Shown here in pieces: positions 44,495 through 53,772 of a stretch of 64,000 nt of DNA; within the stretch, counting starts at the first letter, position 1, and each line of letters starts with the position of its first letter. The DNA is from Actinoplanes italicus (GTDB lineage: Bacteria; Actinomycetota; Actinomycetes; Mycobacteriales; Micromonosporaceae): positions 1 through 64,000 of the forward strand of contig NZ_PVMZ01000031.1 in the NCBI RefSeq assembly GCF_003001815.1, written 5' to 3'. The notes under the pieces were generated by a model, which did no database searches, was not told the DNA's origin, and worked only from the letters and a program-made list of their open reading frames with translations. Made by a program: the position numbers and the translations under genes.

Positions 44495-44718
44495 CGCTTT
44501 CCCCCGTATCCGAGCGGCCGTGTGCCGCTCTGTCATCAAGTGCGATGCGGCCTTGGGGAGGTTGGTTCGGAGATATTGATAACGGTGAGGTAACGAAGAA
44601 TTCGGTCACGTGGGGGCCGTGCGTAACGTCGATTCCGCGTCCGGTTCAGCATCCAGTGTGTCCAGCGCCGGCAGGCGGCGCCGGCACCGGCGGTCACCAC
44701 CTGCGGCGGCGGCATCCT

Positions 44719-45894
44719 TCAGCTGTCGCGAATGGCGGTGATGAGGGCTTCCCGGACCGCGGCGAGACCGGCGTCGAGGGCGCCGACCAGGACCGCGTCG
44801 TCCTCGATGGTGGTGACGGCGAACGAGCTCTCCAGCGGGGCGGCCCGCCGGAACGCGGTGTTCACCGCGGTGAGCAGGGTGACGCCGCCGGCCTGGGCGA
44901 TCGGGCCGGCGAGGACCACGAGGTAGGGGTCGAGGATCGCGGTGACGGCCGCGAGACCCACCACGATGCGGTCGGCGAGGGTGCCGAGGAAGTCCTCGGC
45001 ACCGGTCGCGGCGGCGGTGGCGACCACGGCGGCCGGGGTGGCGCCGGTGAGGCCGTTGTCCCGGGCGAGGTCCATGATGGCCGCGCCGCCGAAGAGGTGC
45101 TGCAGGTCGAGCTTGCGGTGCGGGGAGTCGGGCGAGTACAGCGGCACGTAGCCGATCTCGCCGGCGCCACCGCGGGTGCCGCGCAGCAGGGTGCCGTTGA
45201 TGTCGATGGCCAGGCCGAGGCCGTCCTGGCCGATCCAGAGCAGGGCGAAGTTCTCGGCATCCTGTCCGGCGCCGCGCCGCCGCTCGGCGACGGCGGCCAG
45301 GTTGACGTCGTTGTCGGCGCCGACCGGCGCGCCGAGCCGGGCGGCGATCCGTGGCACCAGGCCCGGGCGGTCGAAGCCGGGCACGTCGACCATGCGGATG
45401 GTCTCGGTGCGCGGGTCGTAGGAACCGGCCACACCCAGTTGCACGTGCCGGATCCGCCCGGCTTCGACACCGGCCCGCTCACGCAGGTCCTCGACCACCC
45501 CGGCGACGGCCGTCACCGGATCCGTGCCGAGGAAGTCGATGCGCGACTCGAAGCGTGCGCGGACCGCGCCGGTCAGGTCGCAGAGCGCGGCCGCGACCGA
45601 CGGGGTGCCGCTGGTCCCGACGTCGCGGACCGAGATGGCCGCCGCGTAGGCGGCGTCCGGGTTCGCGGCGTAGATCTCGGCGTTCGGCCCGGGACGCCCG
45701 CTGGCGTGCCCGACGACGTCGACGAGCCCGGCCTCGGTCAGACGGCGGAGCACCTCGGAGATCGTCGGGGTGGACAGTGCGGTGAGCTTGCGGAGATCGG
45801 CCCGGGTGAGGTTGCCCGGGTCGAGCAGGTGCTCGAGCGCGGCGCTCTCGTTCATGGCCCGCAGCAGTTTGGACGAGCCGGCCAGCCGCGCCAT
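44719..45894 (-). CDS. ROK-family transcriptional repressor, divergent from chitosanase (CsnR-like by context)
   Basis: The 391-residue regulator has an N-terminal winged HTH (LTRADLRKLTALSTPTISEVLRRLTEAGLV) and a C-terminal ROK sugar-kinase-like domain (VGADNDVNLAAVAE, and GGAGEIGYVPL in place of the usual GEIGH). The Cys-rich zinc motif found in many ROK proteins is not visible. ATG 45894 is strongly favoured by GGAGGT six bases upstream. Streptomyces CsnR, also a ROK protein, represses a GH46 chitosanase gene and responds to chitosan oligosaccharides; the divergent GH46 gene here supports the same role by inference. Confidence 0.9.
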   Translation of the reverse strand: MARLAGSSKLLRAMNESAALEHLLDPGNLTRADLRKLTALSTPTISEVLRRLTEAGLVDVVGHASGRPGPNAEIYAANPDAAYAAAISVRDVGTSGTPSVAAALCDLTGAVRARFESRIDFLGTDPVTAVAGVVEDLRERAGVEAGRIRHVQLGVAGSYDPRTETIRMVDVPGFDRPGLVPRIAARLGAPVGADNDVNLAAVAERRRGAGQDAENFALLWIGQDGLGLAIDINGTLLRGTRGGAGEIGYVPLYSPDSPHRKLDLQHLFGGAAIMDLARDNGLTGATPAAVVATAAATGAEDFLGTLADRIVVGLAAVTAILDPYLVVLAGPIAQAGGVTLLTAVNTAFRRAAPLESSFAVTTIEDDAVLVGALDAGLAAVREALITAIRDS

Positions 45895-46061
45895 CGGACC
45901 TCCGCTAATAGGCAAAGTGTTTAAAAGTTCGCTCATCGTGCGCCACCGGAGGACCGCCGTCAAGCTTCATCGGTCGATATTGATAAAGCTAATTAACAGT
46001 CGTAGAGTCCGTCCCCAGCGCGCGCCACCACCCCCATCATTCCCCATCCCACAGGAGCGCC

Positions 46062-47267
46062 ATGATTCGCGTGAGGACAGTCGCCTACGTTACGTCAGGC
46101 CTGGTCATCGCCGGTACCGCCGTGATCTACGGACTGCTGCCGGCCAGCGCCGCCACGGCCGGTCCGATCAAGGGACTGGGCGGCAGGTGCATCGACGTCG
46201 CCGGCGCGGCCACCGCCAACGGCACCGCCGTCCAGCTCTACGACTGCAACAACAGCGCGGCCCAGCAGTGGACGGTGGGCAACACCGACTCCTCGATCCG
46301 TGCTTTCGGCAAGTGCCTGGACGTCACGGCGGCCTCGACCGCCAACGGCGCCAAGATCCAGCTGTACGACTGCAACGCCACCGCGGCTCAGAAGTGGACC
46401 GCCAGCGGCGCGACGCTGGTCAACTCCGGGTCGGGCAAGTGCCTCGACGTCACCGGCAACAGCAGCGCCAACGGCACCCGGCTGCAGATCTGGACGTGCG
46501 CCGCCACGGCGAACCAGACCTGGACCCTGCCGGGTGGCACCACCACTCCCCCGACGACGGCACCCGCCGGCAGGAACCTCGACGATCCGGCGAAGAAGGA
46601 CGTCGCCATGCAGATCGTCTCGGCGGCCGAGAACTCGTCGCTGAACTGGCGCGGGCAATTCGCCTACATCGAGGACATCAAGGACGGCCGGGGCTACACC
46701 GCGGGCATCATCGGCTTCTGCTCGGGTACCGGCGACATGCTGGAACTCGTCGAGACCTACACCGCCACCAAGCCGTCGAACGTGCTGGCCAAGTACCTCC
46801 CGGCGCTGCGCAGCGTGAACGGCACCTCGTCGCACGCCGGCCTCGACCCGAACTTCACCAGGGACTGGAAGACGGCTGCCGCCGACCCGGTGTTCCAGGC
46901 CGCGCAGGAGGCCGAACGCGACCGGGTGTACTTCAACCCGTCGGTGCGGGACGGCAAGTCCGACGGCGTACGGGCTCTCGGGCAGTTCGCCTACTACGAC
47001 GCCTCGGTGGTGCACGGCTACGAGGGGATGCGTTCGATCCGTACCCGCGCCCTGAAGAAGGCGAAGCCACCCGCGCAGGGCGGTGACGAGCGCACCTGGC
47101 TCCACGCGTTCTTGGACGAGCGGGTCGTCGAGATGAAGAAGGAGGCCGCACACGACGATGTCACGCGCATCGACACCGCCCAGCGGGTCTTCCTGAACAA
47201 CGGCAACTTCGACCTGAACACGCCGCTGGACTTCCACGTCTACGGCGACGCGTTCCACATCGGCTGA
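46062..47267 (+). CDS. Secreted GH46 chitosanase with N-terminal ricin-type lectin domain
   Basis: The 401-residue enzyme has a signal peptide (~1-32), a ricin B beta-trefoil (three QxW repeats, ~33-157), a Thr/Pro linker and a GH46 domain. The catalytic acid is Glu190 in VSAAENSSLNW and the nucleophile-activating Asp is Asp208 in IEDIKDGRGYTAG, matching Glu22/Asp40 of Streptomyces N174 chitosanase. It hydrolyses chitosan, for example from fungal walls. The N-terminal lectin may bind the polymer. A hairpin terminator follows, and the divergent ROK gene is the probable repressor. Confidence 0.95.
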   Translation: MIRVRTVAYVTSGLVIAGTAVIYGLLPASAATAGPIKGLGGRCIDVAGAATANGTAVQLYDCNNSAAQQWTVGNTDSSIRAFGKCLDVTAASTANGAKIQLYDCNATAAQKWTASGATLVNSGSGKCLDVTGNSSANGTRLQIWTCAATANQTWTLPGGTTTPPTTAPAGRNLDDPAKKDVAMQIVSAAENSSLNWRGQFAYIEDIKDGRGYTAGIIGFCSGTGDMLELVETYTATKPSNVLAKYLPALRSVNGTSSHAGLDPNFTRDWKTAAADPVFQAAQEAERDRVYFNPSVRDGKSDGVRALGQFAYYDASVVHGYEGMRSIRTRALKKAKPPAQGGDERTWLHAFLDERVVEMKKEAAHDDVTRIDTAQRVFLNNGNFDLNTPLDFHVYGDAFHIG

Positions 47268-47276
47268 ACCGGGCCC

Positions 47277-47303
47277 GGCGTCCGTGACCCGGTCACGGAC
47301 GCC
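47277..47303 (+). terminator. Terminator after chitosanase gene
   Basis: A perfect 10-bp stem (GGCGTCCGTG / CACGGACGCC), extendable inward to 13 bp, lies ten bases after the chitosanase stop and is followed by GAAAACC. It probably ends that transcript. Confidence 0.7.
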
Positions 47304-47487
47304 GAAAACCGAGATGGACCCCGGATGCCGGTACGCGCGGACTGTTCCGCGCGGGCGACCCGCGGCCAGAGCAGCCCGGCACCGGGCGGGGCGGGAATCG
47401 ACGCCGAAGCCGAGGAGTGACACCCGCGACGCGGCGGTGCGAGCGATCGGTCCTTCCCGGGGTGGAGAAGGACCGGGCGGCTCGGGG

Positions 47488-47808
47488 TCAGACGGTGCCG
47501 GTCCGCTCCCGGCACTCGTGGTCTCGCTGGTACTGCAGGGCTTCTTCGAGCTGGTCCTCGAGAATGATGATCCGGCAGGCCGCTTCGAGGGCGGTACCCT
47601 GGTCGACCATCTCGCGGGCTCGGACGGCCAGGCGCAGCTGGTACCGGGAGTAGCGGCGGTGCCCGCCCGCGGAGCGGAACGGGATGAACAGTTTCGCCTC
47701 GTCGAGGCGGCGCAAGAAGTCCTGCGAGGCGCCGACGATCTCTGCGGCGCGGCCCATGGTGTAGGCGGGGAAGTCGTCGTCGTCGAACATGTCTTCGGAT
47801 GGGGCCAT
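47488..47808 (-). CDS. MerR-family transcriptional regulator
   Basis: The 106-residue protein has an N-terminal MerR-type winged HTH (YTMGRAAEIVGASQDFLRRLDEAKLF, then RSAGGHRRYSRYQLRLAVRAREMVDQGT) and a coiled-coil tail (IIILEDQLEEALQYQRDH). It is short, with no C-terminal effector domain, like the HspR/BldC-type small MerR proteins. The start at 47808 has weak upstream purines. A long gene-poor stretch lies on its promoter side. Confidence 0.88.
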   Translation of the reverse strand: MAPSEDMFDDDDFPAYTMGRAAEIVGASQDFLRRLDEAKLFIPFRSAGGHRRYSRYQLRLAVRAREMVDQGTALEAACRIIILEDQLEEALQYQRDHECRERTGTV

Positions 47809-48514
47809 GCATACCTCTACTTCGGGGGCTTAATCACGAACGAGGGTCCCGGCGCATGTTGCGCCGGGACCCAGGGTTACGGGTTAGATACACCATCTAC
47901 CGACAGGTTCGTCGGGTTCTCGTTTCCGCACCGTGCCGCTATCGGCGATATCGGGTGCGAGGATCGCATAAGCGTGACCGGAGACCACCTCACGTTCGAT
48001 GTGACTGCGGTGTCCACCTCAGAACCTGAACCGCGTTCTGATGGTGGGCGATCCAACGGCGTCCATCCCTCCCTTTCCTCTGCTTGCAATACCTGTCGTG
48101 TTGCCAACCGCCGGCGCCGGAGCTCCACGCAACTTCTCAGCCCCGTCCACGTGCGGCGGATCCTGCTGCATCAGGCGGAGCCCTGAACCTGCATCAGCCC
48201 CACCTGCGTCGCCCTGACCTGGAATTACGTCAAGGTCTTGTCCTGCACTTACTTCACTTCCACTTGCTTCACTTGCATTCACTGCACTGGCCGAGCGAGC
48301 CACGAAAACTTCCGGGCCCTGCTTGACGCTCGGTCCATTTCGTCGGCGTCTTCATCCGATCTCTGTCTACGAGAGAGACCTTACCCAGCCCTGCCGAGAA
48401 AATCTAGTCCCAACACGCAAGGTTTTCTCGGCCGAATTCCGAGGCTTCGTCCGGCGGGCACAGCCCGGCCCACGATGCGCTCGCTGAACGTGGAGAGGCC
48501 GACCGACGGCGACG
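47809..48514. other. Gene-poor 700-bp intergenic region
   Basis: No gene is convincing here. Base composition is less GC-rich than its surroundings, particularly from 48060 to 48440, with CACTTACTTCACTTCC-like pyrimidine-rich runs. A 10-bp inverted repeat (48393-48432) lies near the right end. It may hold a non-coding RNA or decayed DNA; nothing specific can be claimed. Confidence 0.5.
48393..48432. promoter_or_regulatory. GCCGAGAAAA / TTTTCTCGGC inverted repeat
   Basis: Perfect 10-bp arms (48393-48402 and 48423-48432) are separated by 20 bases, in AT-richer intergenic DNA close to the end of the MEDS-HATPase gene. It could be a terminator for that gene (it ends with T-rich sequence on either strand) or an operator. 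Confidence 0.45.
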
Positions 48515-49471
48515 TCAGTCGAGACGGCCCGCGATGAGGCGGAGGGTGAAGGCGCCGGGAGCCCGATCCAGACCGACGAACGCGCAGACCTGATGACTGA
48601 TCCAGAGCCCGAGGCCGCCGTCGCCCACCGGCCGCTCGGCGGGGATCAGTCCCGCGTAGGGATCGGCAGGGCCGTCACCGGCGTCGGTGACCGTGACCAC
48701 GACACGCCCCGCGGCCGGCCACGCTCTCACCACCACCGGCGGCAGTCCGTGCAGGAGCCCGTTCGCGACCGCCTCACTGACCGCCAGCCGCAGGGCGTTG
48801 CGGTCGTCAGGGGTCAGACCGGCCGCCGCGGCGACCGCGTCGACGGCGGAACGTGCCTGCCCGGGGGCCGGGTTGAGGAGCTCCAGCGCCGGCGGGCTCT
48901 GCTCGACCGGGTCGTACCAGGTGTCCGTCCGCGCGCGGAGGAAGTCGGCGGGGTCCTCGAAGGCGGGGTTGCCGGCGTGGGTGCGGCCCTGGGCGATGTG
49001 CGGATGGGTGCGGCGCACCTCGGCCATGACGTGCGCGGGTGTGGTGCGGACGTCGTACGGGCAGATGCCCCACACCGGGAACGAGTCGTAGGCCCGGTTG
49101 ACGGCCGCCTCGTATCGGGCCCACCAGTCCCACGGGGCACCGGCGCCGGGATGGGGAACGTCCCCGGCGACACGGATCTGATGTGCTCCCCTCGCCGCGT
49201 ACTCGCCGAACAGCTCACGGTACCGGCGGATCGCCCCGGCCGGCCGCGCGTACTGCGAGTCGCCGTCCACGAACCGGATCCCGCTGCCGGCGCCGAAGGC
49301 GTCCCGCACCAGACTCTGATTGGCGGCGGCGAAAGCCGAGATCACCGGCTCGCCCGCTTCCAGGCCGTCGGTGAAGAACGGCACGATCAAGGCGAGGAAC
49401 TCCTCGCCGGAGTCGTAGAAAGCCGTCTCGTGGAAGTATCCGGAGCGGTCGGCGGCTGCGCCGGATCTCAT
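48515..49471 (-). CDS. MEDS-domain anti-sigma regulatory protein (HATPase)
   Basis: The 318-residue protein has an N-terminal MEDS sensory domain (YFHETAFYDSGEEFLALIVPFFTDGLEAGEPVI, residues ~10-170) and a C-terminal RsbW-type HATPase domain with N-box DRNALRLAVSEAVANGLLHG, G1 VTDAGDGPADP and G2 GGLGLWISHQVC. Such proteins bind or phosphorylate anti-sigma antagonists in actinobacterial stress pathways. Its start overlaps the upstream MEDS-STAS gene by four bases, so the pair is coupled and probably interacts. Confidence 0.88.
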   Translation of the reverse strand: MRSGAAADRSGYFHETAFYDSGEEFLALIVPFFTDGLEAGEPVISAFAAANQSLVRDAFGAGSGIRFVDGDSQYARPAGAIRRYRELFGEYAARGAHQIRVAGDVPHPGAGAPWDWWARYEAAVNRAYDSFPVWGICPYDVRTTPAHVMAEVRRTHPHIAQGRTHAGNPAFEDPADFLRARTDTWYDPVEQSPPALELLNPAPGQARSAVDAVAAAAGLTPDDRNALRLAVSEAVANGLLHGLPPVVVRAWPAAGRVVVTVTDAGDGPADPYAGLIPAERPVGDGGLGLWISHQVCAFVGLDRAPGAFTLRLIAGRLD

Positions 49472-50316
49472 GGTGACACCACTCGCACTTCAAGTCCGGA
49501 CATCGGTACCAGCCGGGCGATCATACGAGCCGCGCTGCTCTCGGCGGTGTGCAGGACCACGGTCGCGCCGCAGGCGGCGGCGTAGTCGGCGAACGCGGTC
49601 AGGCCGTGGTGGTCGATGAACGTCAGCGCGGTGGCGTCGATGGCGAGCCGGCCCGCCTCCGGCGCCGGGCGGGCGTGCCGCAGAGCGGCGGCGAGAACCT
49701 GCCGGTTGCCCCGATCGACCTCACCCGCAAGCGTCAGCCCGAGTCCGGTGCCGGCCGTGGTGTGGAGCCGGAACCCGCTGGCCGCGGGGTTCAGCACCGG
49801 ATGCAGGCAGAGCGCCTCGGCCAGCGTGTCGCGGGGTACGACCGCCCGGTCGAATCCACACATACCCGCGACCGGGTGCCCCGCCATGAACCTGTCGGCC
49901 AGGTGCTCGTAGCGGATCCAGGCCTCACGCTGCCGCTCCCCGGCGACGAGCGAGGTGACGTCCGCCGCGACGCGCAAGCCGGTCCAGCCGTCGGTCAGGG
50001 CCTGCTCGGCCGCCGCCGCGAAGACCTCGACCTGCCGCTCGGGTTCGACCGGTTCATCACGGCCGTACATGACCGACACCGACGTGACCTGCGCCTGGCC
50101 ACGAGCCACGGCGGCGTCCAGACCGTCGATGCCGGCCGGGGCGGCCGTCTCGTCGCCGCCGATGTACATGACCCGCTGGCGTGCCCGGAGACCTTCGGCG
50201 AGGAAGTCGCCGGCCTGTGACCGGAACTGCCCGGGTTCGTCGAAGGCCCAGCCCACATGGTCGTGCAGGCCCAGGCCCTGAGCCCTCTCGAGAACCGTCG
50301 AAAGCCGCACCGGCAC
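49468..50316 (-). CDS. MEDS-domain STAS (anti-sigma antagonist-like) protein
   Basis: The 282-residue protein has an N-terminal MEDS domain (LHDHVGWAFDEPGQFRSQAGDFLAEGLRARQRVMYIGG) and a C-terminal STAS domain (~190-280; LTLAGEVDRGNRQVLAAAL, AIDATALTFIDHHGLTAFADYA). In classical SpoIIAA/RsbV proteins the segment reads DSSG with a phosphorylated Ser; here it is DHHG, so phospho-control is probably absent or different. Together with the overlapping HATPase partner it forms a two-gene sensory switch, and both carry MEDS domains that may sense the same input, possibly small ligands or redox. Confidence 0.87.
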   Translation of the reverse strand: MPVRLSTVLERAQGLGLHDHVGWAFDEPGQFRSQAGDFLAEGLRARQRVMYIGGDETAAPAGIDGLDAAVARGQAQVTSVSVMYGRDEPVEPERQVEVFAAAAEQALTDGWTGLRVAADVTSLVAGERQREAWIRYEHLADRFMAGHPVAGMCGFDRAVVPRDTLAEALCLHPVLNPAASGFRLHTTAGTGLGLTLAGEVDRGNRQVLAAALRHARPAPEAGRLAIDATALTFIDHHGLTAFADYAAACGATVVLHTAESSAARMIARLVPMSGLEVRVVSP

Positions 50317-50385
50317 AGATTACCTGTGATCGGGGTGGATGCTTCCGGGCGAACACCGATGCCACCCGGTCGGAGTTCCCGCCCG

Positions 50386-51522
50386 TCACGTCGCCGGTGG
50401 CGCCTGGTCGTCGTCCGCGGTGAGGGCCAGGGCCGCCTGGACCGCGCGCAACCGTCGCTGGGCCCGGCGGTACGGGCGACGATCCCCTCGGCGACCGCTT
50501 CGAGGTACATCACCTCGCGCGCCGTGAGCACGACGAAGTTGCTCCCCCGCCGGCCGACCACCGGCCGGATGCCGCCGGCCTGCTCGCGAACGCCCGCCAC
50601 GAGCAGCCGGACCACGTCCATGTGGTCGAGCGCGTCGAACACGATCACCGGGCAGGATCATCCGGAGGCCGACGAGTTCCTCGATCGCCTTCTCGCCGAA
50701 CTCCAGCGACCCGTAGTTGGCCACGAAGATCCTGTCTCCCGCCGGATCGTAGAGGGCGAACGTCCCGGTCGCGCCGACAGCGCCGTACGCGTCCGGCATG
50801 CTGAACAGCAGGGGCGACAATTCGCGGAAACGGAACTGCATGACGCCCATGCCGTAGTGGATGCCCTTCTCGTACTCGTGCTCGAAATCGGTGAGCCGCG
50901 CGAGTGTCCCGGCGGAGACGATCTCGGCGGAGGTGAACGCGCGGATGAAGGTGACCAGATCGGACGTCGCCGTCACGACGCCACCGCCGGCCCAGTCGAC
51001 CGACATCGCGTTCCGATCGCTCAGATCCACGCCACGGGCGGTCACGGCCAGGACGTCGCCGTCCTTGCCGTACGGTCGGCGCTCGATCCTTTCGAGGGCG
51101 AGCCCGAGCAGGATGTAGCCGGTGTCGGAGTTCCGGCGACGAAGAGCCCGTCCAGAACCGTGGCGCCGAGCCATCTGCCGACCGGATCGTCGAAGGTGAC
51201 GCGCCCCTCGTCGACCAGTTGCCCGTGGACCGCGGCGAGCATGGTCTTCCCGACGCTCGCCGAGTGGAACCGGCTGTCCACCCGCGCCGCACCGGCCGCG
51301 TAACGGTGCAGCGCCCCGGTCCGCCCCGAATAGGTGGCGAAGAGCGCGCCCGTCACGGATTCGTTCCCGGTCACGGTGTCCTGAAGCCGCTGCTGGATCG
51401 CCGCGTCGACGCCGGCCTGCGACAGCGGCCGGTGGAGGTAGGCGAGCAGCCCCCACGCAGGCCACGATGACCACGGCCAGTCCCGCCACGATCGACAGTG
51501 CGATCCGAGTTCCCTTACGCAT
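50386..51522 (-). pseudogene. Decayed class C beta-lactamase-type serine hydrolase
   Basis: Recognisable pieces of a serine hydrolase (PF00144 type) lie in consecutive but different reading frames. They are a signal/anchor start at ATG 51522 (MRKGTRIALSIVAGLAVVIV), then in another frame the SxxK region (FHSASVGKTMLAAVHGQLVDEGRVTFDDPVG, ~51160-51290), then in the first frame DTGYILLGLALERIE to AIEELVGLRMILP (~50650-51125), then a further shift near 50645. The stretch between SxxK and the Y-x-N-like segment is shorter than in intact family members, indicating a deletion. Several independent lesions in one gene argue for decay rather than a single sequencing error. Confidence 0.75.
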
Positions 51523-51622
51523 GCCCACGCCTTCCGTAGTCGTGGGCACGACCGTAGGAAGACCCGCGGGTCACGGGGAACGACCTGAGCCCGAGCGGCC
51601 GGATCGCGGGGCCGAGTGGTCG

Positions 51623-52111
51623 TCAGGAGCCGGTGAACTTCGGGTACTGGAACCACGCGTAGTCGATGGGCTGCGGCGCGTTCCACTCCGCTGCCAGGGC
51701 GGCGTCGACGGGCTTGAAGCCGGCCCGCTCGTACGTGCGGATCGCCGGTGTGTTGTCGGGGCGGACCCGCAGGAAGATGTTCGCGTGGTCGTGCTTCGAC
51801 GCTTCGGACAGGAGTGCCCGCACCAGCCGGAGGCCATGGCCCTTCCCCCGGTGCTCCGGCGCCACGATGATGCGCGCCAGCTCGATCTCGTCCTCCTCGT
51901 CGTCCAGCCACAGTTCGCCGTACCCGATCGGGGTCTCGCCGTCGAGGAGCAGGAATTGCACGATGTCGTCGGCGGTCTTCGGCCAGCTGCCGAGCAGTTC
52001 GGCGGGGAACGGGAACTCCTCCCGGCCGCACAGCAGGGCCACCTCGTGCGCCGACGTGGCCCAGCCGGCGACCGATGCGGCATGCCTGACCTCGAACGAA
52101 CTCAGACCCAT
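51623..52111 (-). CDS. GNAT-family N-acetyltransferase
   Basis: The 162-residue enzyme has the GNAT acetyl-CoA motif A as IELARIIVAPEHRGKGHGLRLVRALLSEA (Q/RxxGxG/A as HRGKGHG) and motif B as IFLRVRPDNTPAIRTYERAGFKPV. It transfers an acetyl group to an amine; the substrate is not evident. It lies between the decayed hydrolase and the sortase gene, same strand, with 20 bases to the sortase stop. Confidence 0.9.
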   Translation of the reverse strand: MGLSSFEVRHAASVAGWATSAHEVALLCGREEFPFPAELLGSWPKTADDIVQFLLLDGETPIGYGELWLDDEEDEIELARIIVAPEHRGKGHGLRLVRALLSEASKHDHANIFLRVRPDNTPAIRTYERAGFKPVDAALAAEWNAPQPIDYAWFQYPKFTGS

Positions 52112-52131
52112 CGGTTCTCCCCGTGTTCAGC

Positions 52132-52800
52132 TCACCGGCGCAGCGCCGCCGTCACCACGACATTGTCGCGGTAGTGCCGGGTCTCGGGGTCGAAGGGGCC
52201 GCCGCAGGTGATCAGGGTGAGCCGGACCGCGCCGTCGCGGGCGAAGTACTCCTGCAGCGGGATGGCCGTCTTCTGGTAGCGCTTGCGGGCGACCACCTCG
52301 AACTCGCGCGCCTTGCCGCCGGGCCCGGTGAGGGTCACCGTGTCCCCGGCGTCGAGGGAGCCGAGCTTGAAGAACGCGCCGTCGCCCTCGGCCGCGCTGT
52401 CGACGTGCCCGGCGATGACGATGGAGCCCGCGCCGGCTGCGAAGCCGGGTCCGTACCGGTACCAGCCGACCCGGTCGACGCTCGGCGGTACGGCGAAGTC
52501 ACCGGTCGCCGGTTCGATGCCGACGGCGTCGACGACGGCGTCCAGGTCGAGGGCCGGAATGCGCAGCCGGGTGGGCGCCGCCGTGCCGTCGGCGGCCGGG
52601 ATCGTGCCGTCGGCTATCGGCACGCGAGCGGTAGGCGCAGACGCCGATGCGGTGACCACCGGAGCACCGAAGTCCTCCGCCGGCTGCGACCGGCAGGCAG
52701 CGGCACCGGCCCCGGTGGCCAGCGCGACGCCGGCTGCGACGAGGAGCAGGGCACGCCCCGGCGACTGCCGGGGCGTGCCGTCGCGGCGGACGACGCTCAT
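52132..52800 (-). CDS. Class F sortase
   Basis: The 222-residue membrane-anchored enzyme has an N-terminal hydrophobic segment (~17-36) and a sortase beta-barrel: TRLRIPALDLDAVVDAVGI, catalytic His in IVIAGHVDS, catalytic Cys in LTLITCGGPFD and Arg in ETRHYRDNVVV. Class F sortases are typical of actinobacteria. It overlaps by four bases the DUF4397 surface-protein gene, a pairing often seen, so the DUF4397 protein may be a partner. A classic LPxTG motif is not evident in that partner. Confidence 0.92.
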   Translation of the reverse strand: MSVVRRDGTPRQSPGRALLLVAAGVALATGAGAAACRSQPAEDFGAPVVTASASAPTARVPIADGTIPAADGTAAPTRLRIPALDLDAVVDAVGIEPATGDFAVPPSVDRVGWYRYGPGFAAGAGSIVIAGHVDSAAEGDGAFFKLGSLDAGDTVTLTGPGGKAREFEVVARKRYQKTAIPLQEYFARDGAVRLTLITCGGPFDPETRHYRDNVVVTAALRR

Positions 52801-53621
52801 CGGCGGGCGGTGGCCAGCCGGGTCAGGCCGAACGCGGCCAGCAGGACGCCGAAGATACCGACGCCGTACCAGGGCAGCGAGCCGTTGCCGTCGGCGCGGC
52901 CGCCGTCGCCGCTGGGCACGCCGCCCGGAGCCGAGTGCAGGTTGTCGATGCTCTGCGAGACGATGTCGAGCGTCTTGTCGTCGGCCGAGCCGACCGCGTA
53001 CACGATGGTCGCGGTGCCCTCACCGAGGTTCAGGTCGGCCGGGCCGAGGACGCGGGTGTCGGTGCCGGCCAGCACCACGTCGGCCGAGACGCTGCCGGCG
53101 TCCAGATCGATCTTGCCTTCCTTGCCGTTGGTCACACCCTCGAAGACGGGCTTGCCACCGGCGCGGATGTCCACGGCGGGCGCGGCCGCGGTGTGCCGCA
53201 CGATGAGCCGGGTCTTGCCGGCCGCCAGCTTGCCGACGTCGTTGACGAACGGGGTCAGCGTCGGCTGGCCCTCCGCGTTCAGGTGCGCGACCAGGCTGAT
53301 GTTGGCGTCACCGGGCACCTCGGCGTCGTCGACCTTGAGCAGCGCGCTGCCGATCGCGTCGCCGGGCTTGGTGAGGGCGATGTCGTACTGGCCGGCCGGC
53401 AGGCTCAGCGGTCCGGCGACCTTGCCGGGCTGGAAGTCCGGGATGGTCTTCTCGCCGTTGACGTAGACGTCCACCGCCTGGCCGGGGATGCCGTGCACGA
53501 CCGACACCTGCGAGTCGGCCGCGGCGTACGCGGGTGACGAGGCCAGCCCCGCGACACCGCCGAGAGCGAGCATGGACACCGCACCGACGGCTACGACACG
53601 GCCGAGAGGCAGAATGCGCAT
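52797..53621 (-). CDS. DUF4397-domain surface protein
   Basis: The 274-residue protein has a signal peptide (~1-34), two DUF4397-type beta repeats (SVVHGIPGQAVDVYVNGEKTI, and TRLIVRHTAAAPAVDIRAGGKPVF), a Gly/Asp-rich linker and a C-terminal membrane helix followed by Arg (ATARR). The function of DUF4397 is unknown. Its four-base overlap with the class F sortase suggests a shared role at the cell surface. The divergent SigK-like operon starts 152 bases upstream. Confidence 0.9.
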   Translation of the reverse strand: MRILPLGRVVAVGAVSMLALGGVAGLASSPAYAAADSQVSVVHGIPGQAVDVYVNGEKTIPDFQPGKVAGPLSLPAGQYDIALTKPGDAIGSALLKVDDAEVPGDANISLVAHLNAEGQPTLTPFVNDVGKLAAGKTRLIVRHTAAAPAVDIRAGGKPVFEGVTNGKEGKIDLDAGSVSADVVLAGTDTRVLGPADLNLGEGTATIVYAVGSADDKTLDIVSQSIDNLHSAPGGVPSGDGGRADGNGSLPWYGVGIFGVLLAAFGLTRLATARR

Positions 53622-53772
53622 CGGATCTCCTTGAGGTGATCGTCGTTGATTGCGTACGCCCTGTCCTTCGCCACGGCGGCACTGTTTGGATGCAGGTGAG
53701 AGAAAAAAGCTGCAACCGGCGGCGGTACGGGGAACGAACTGTCAGTGAGTGCGAGGACCGGGAAGGAGGTCG

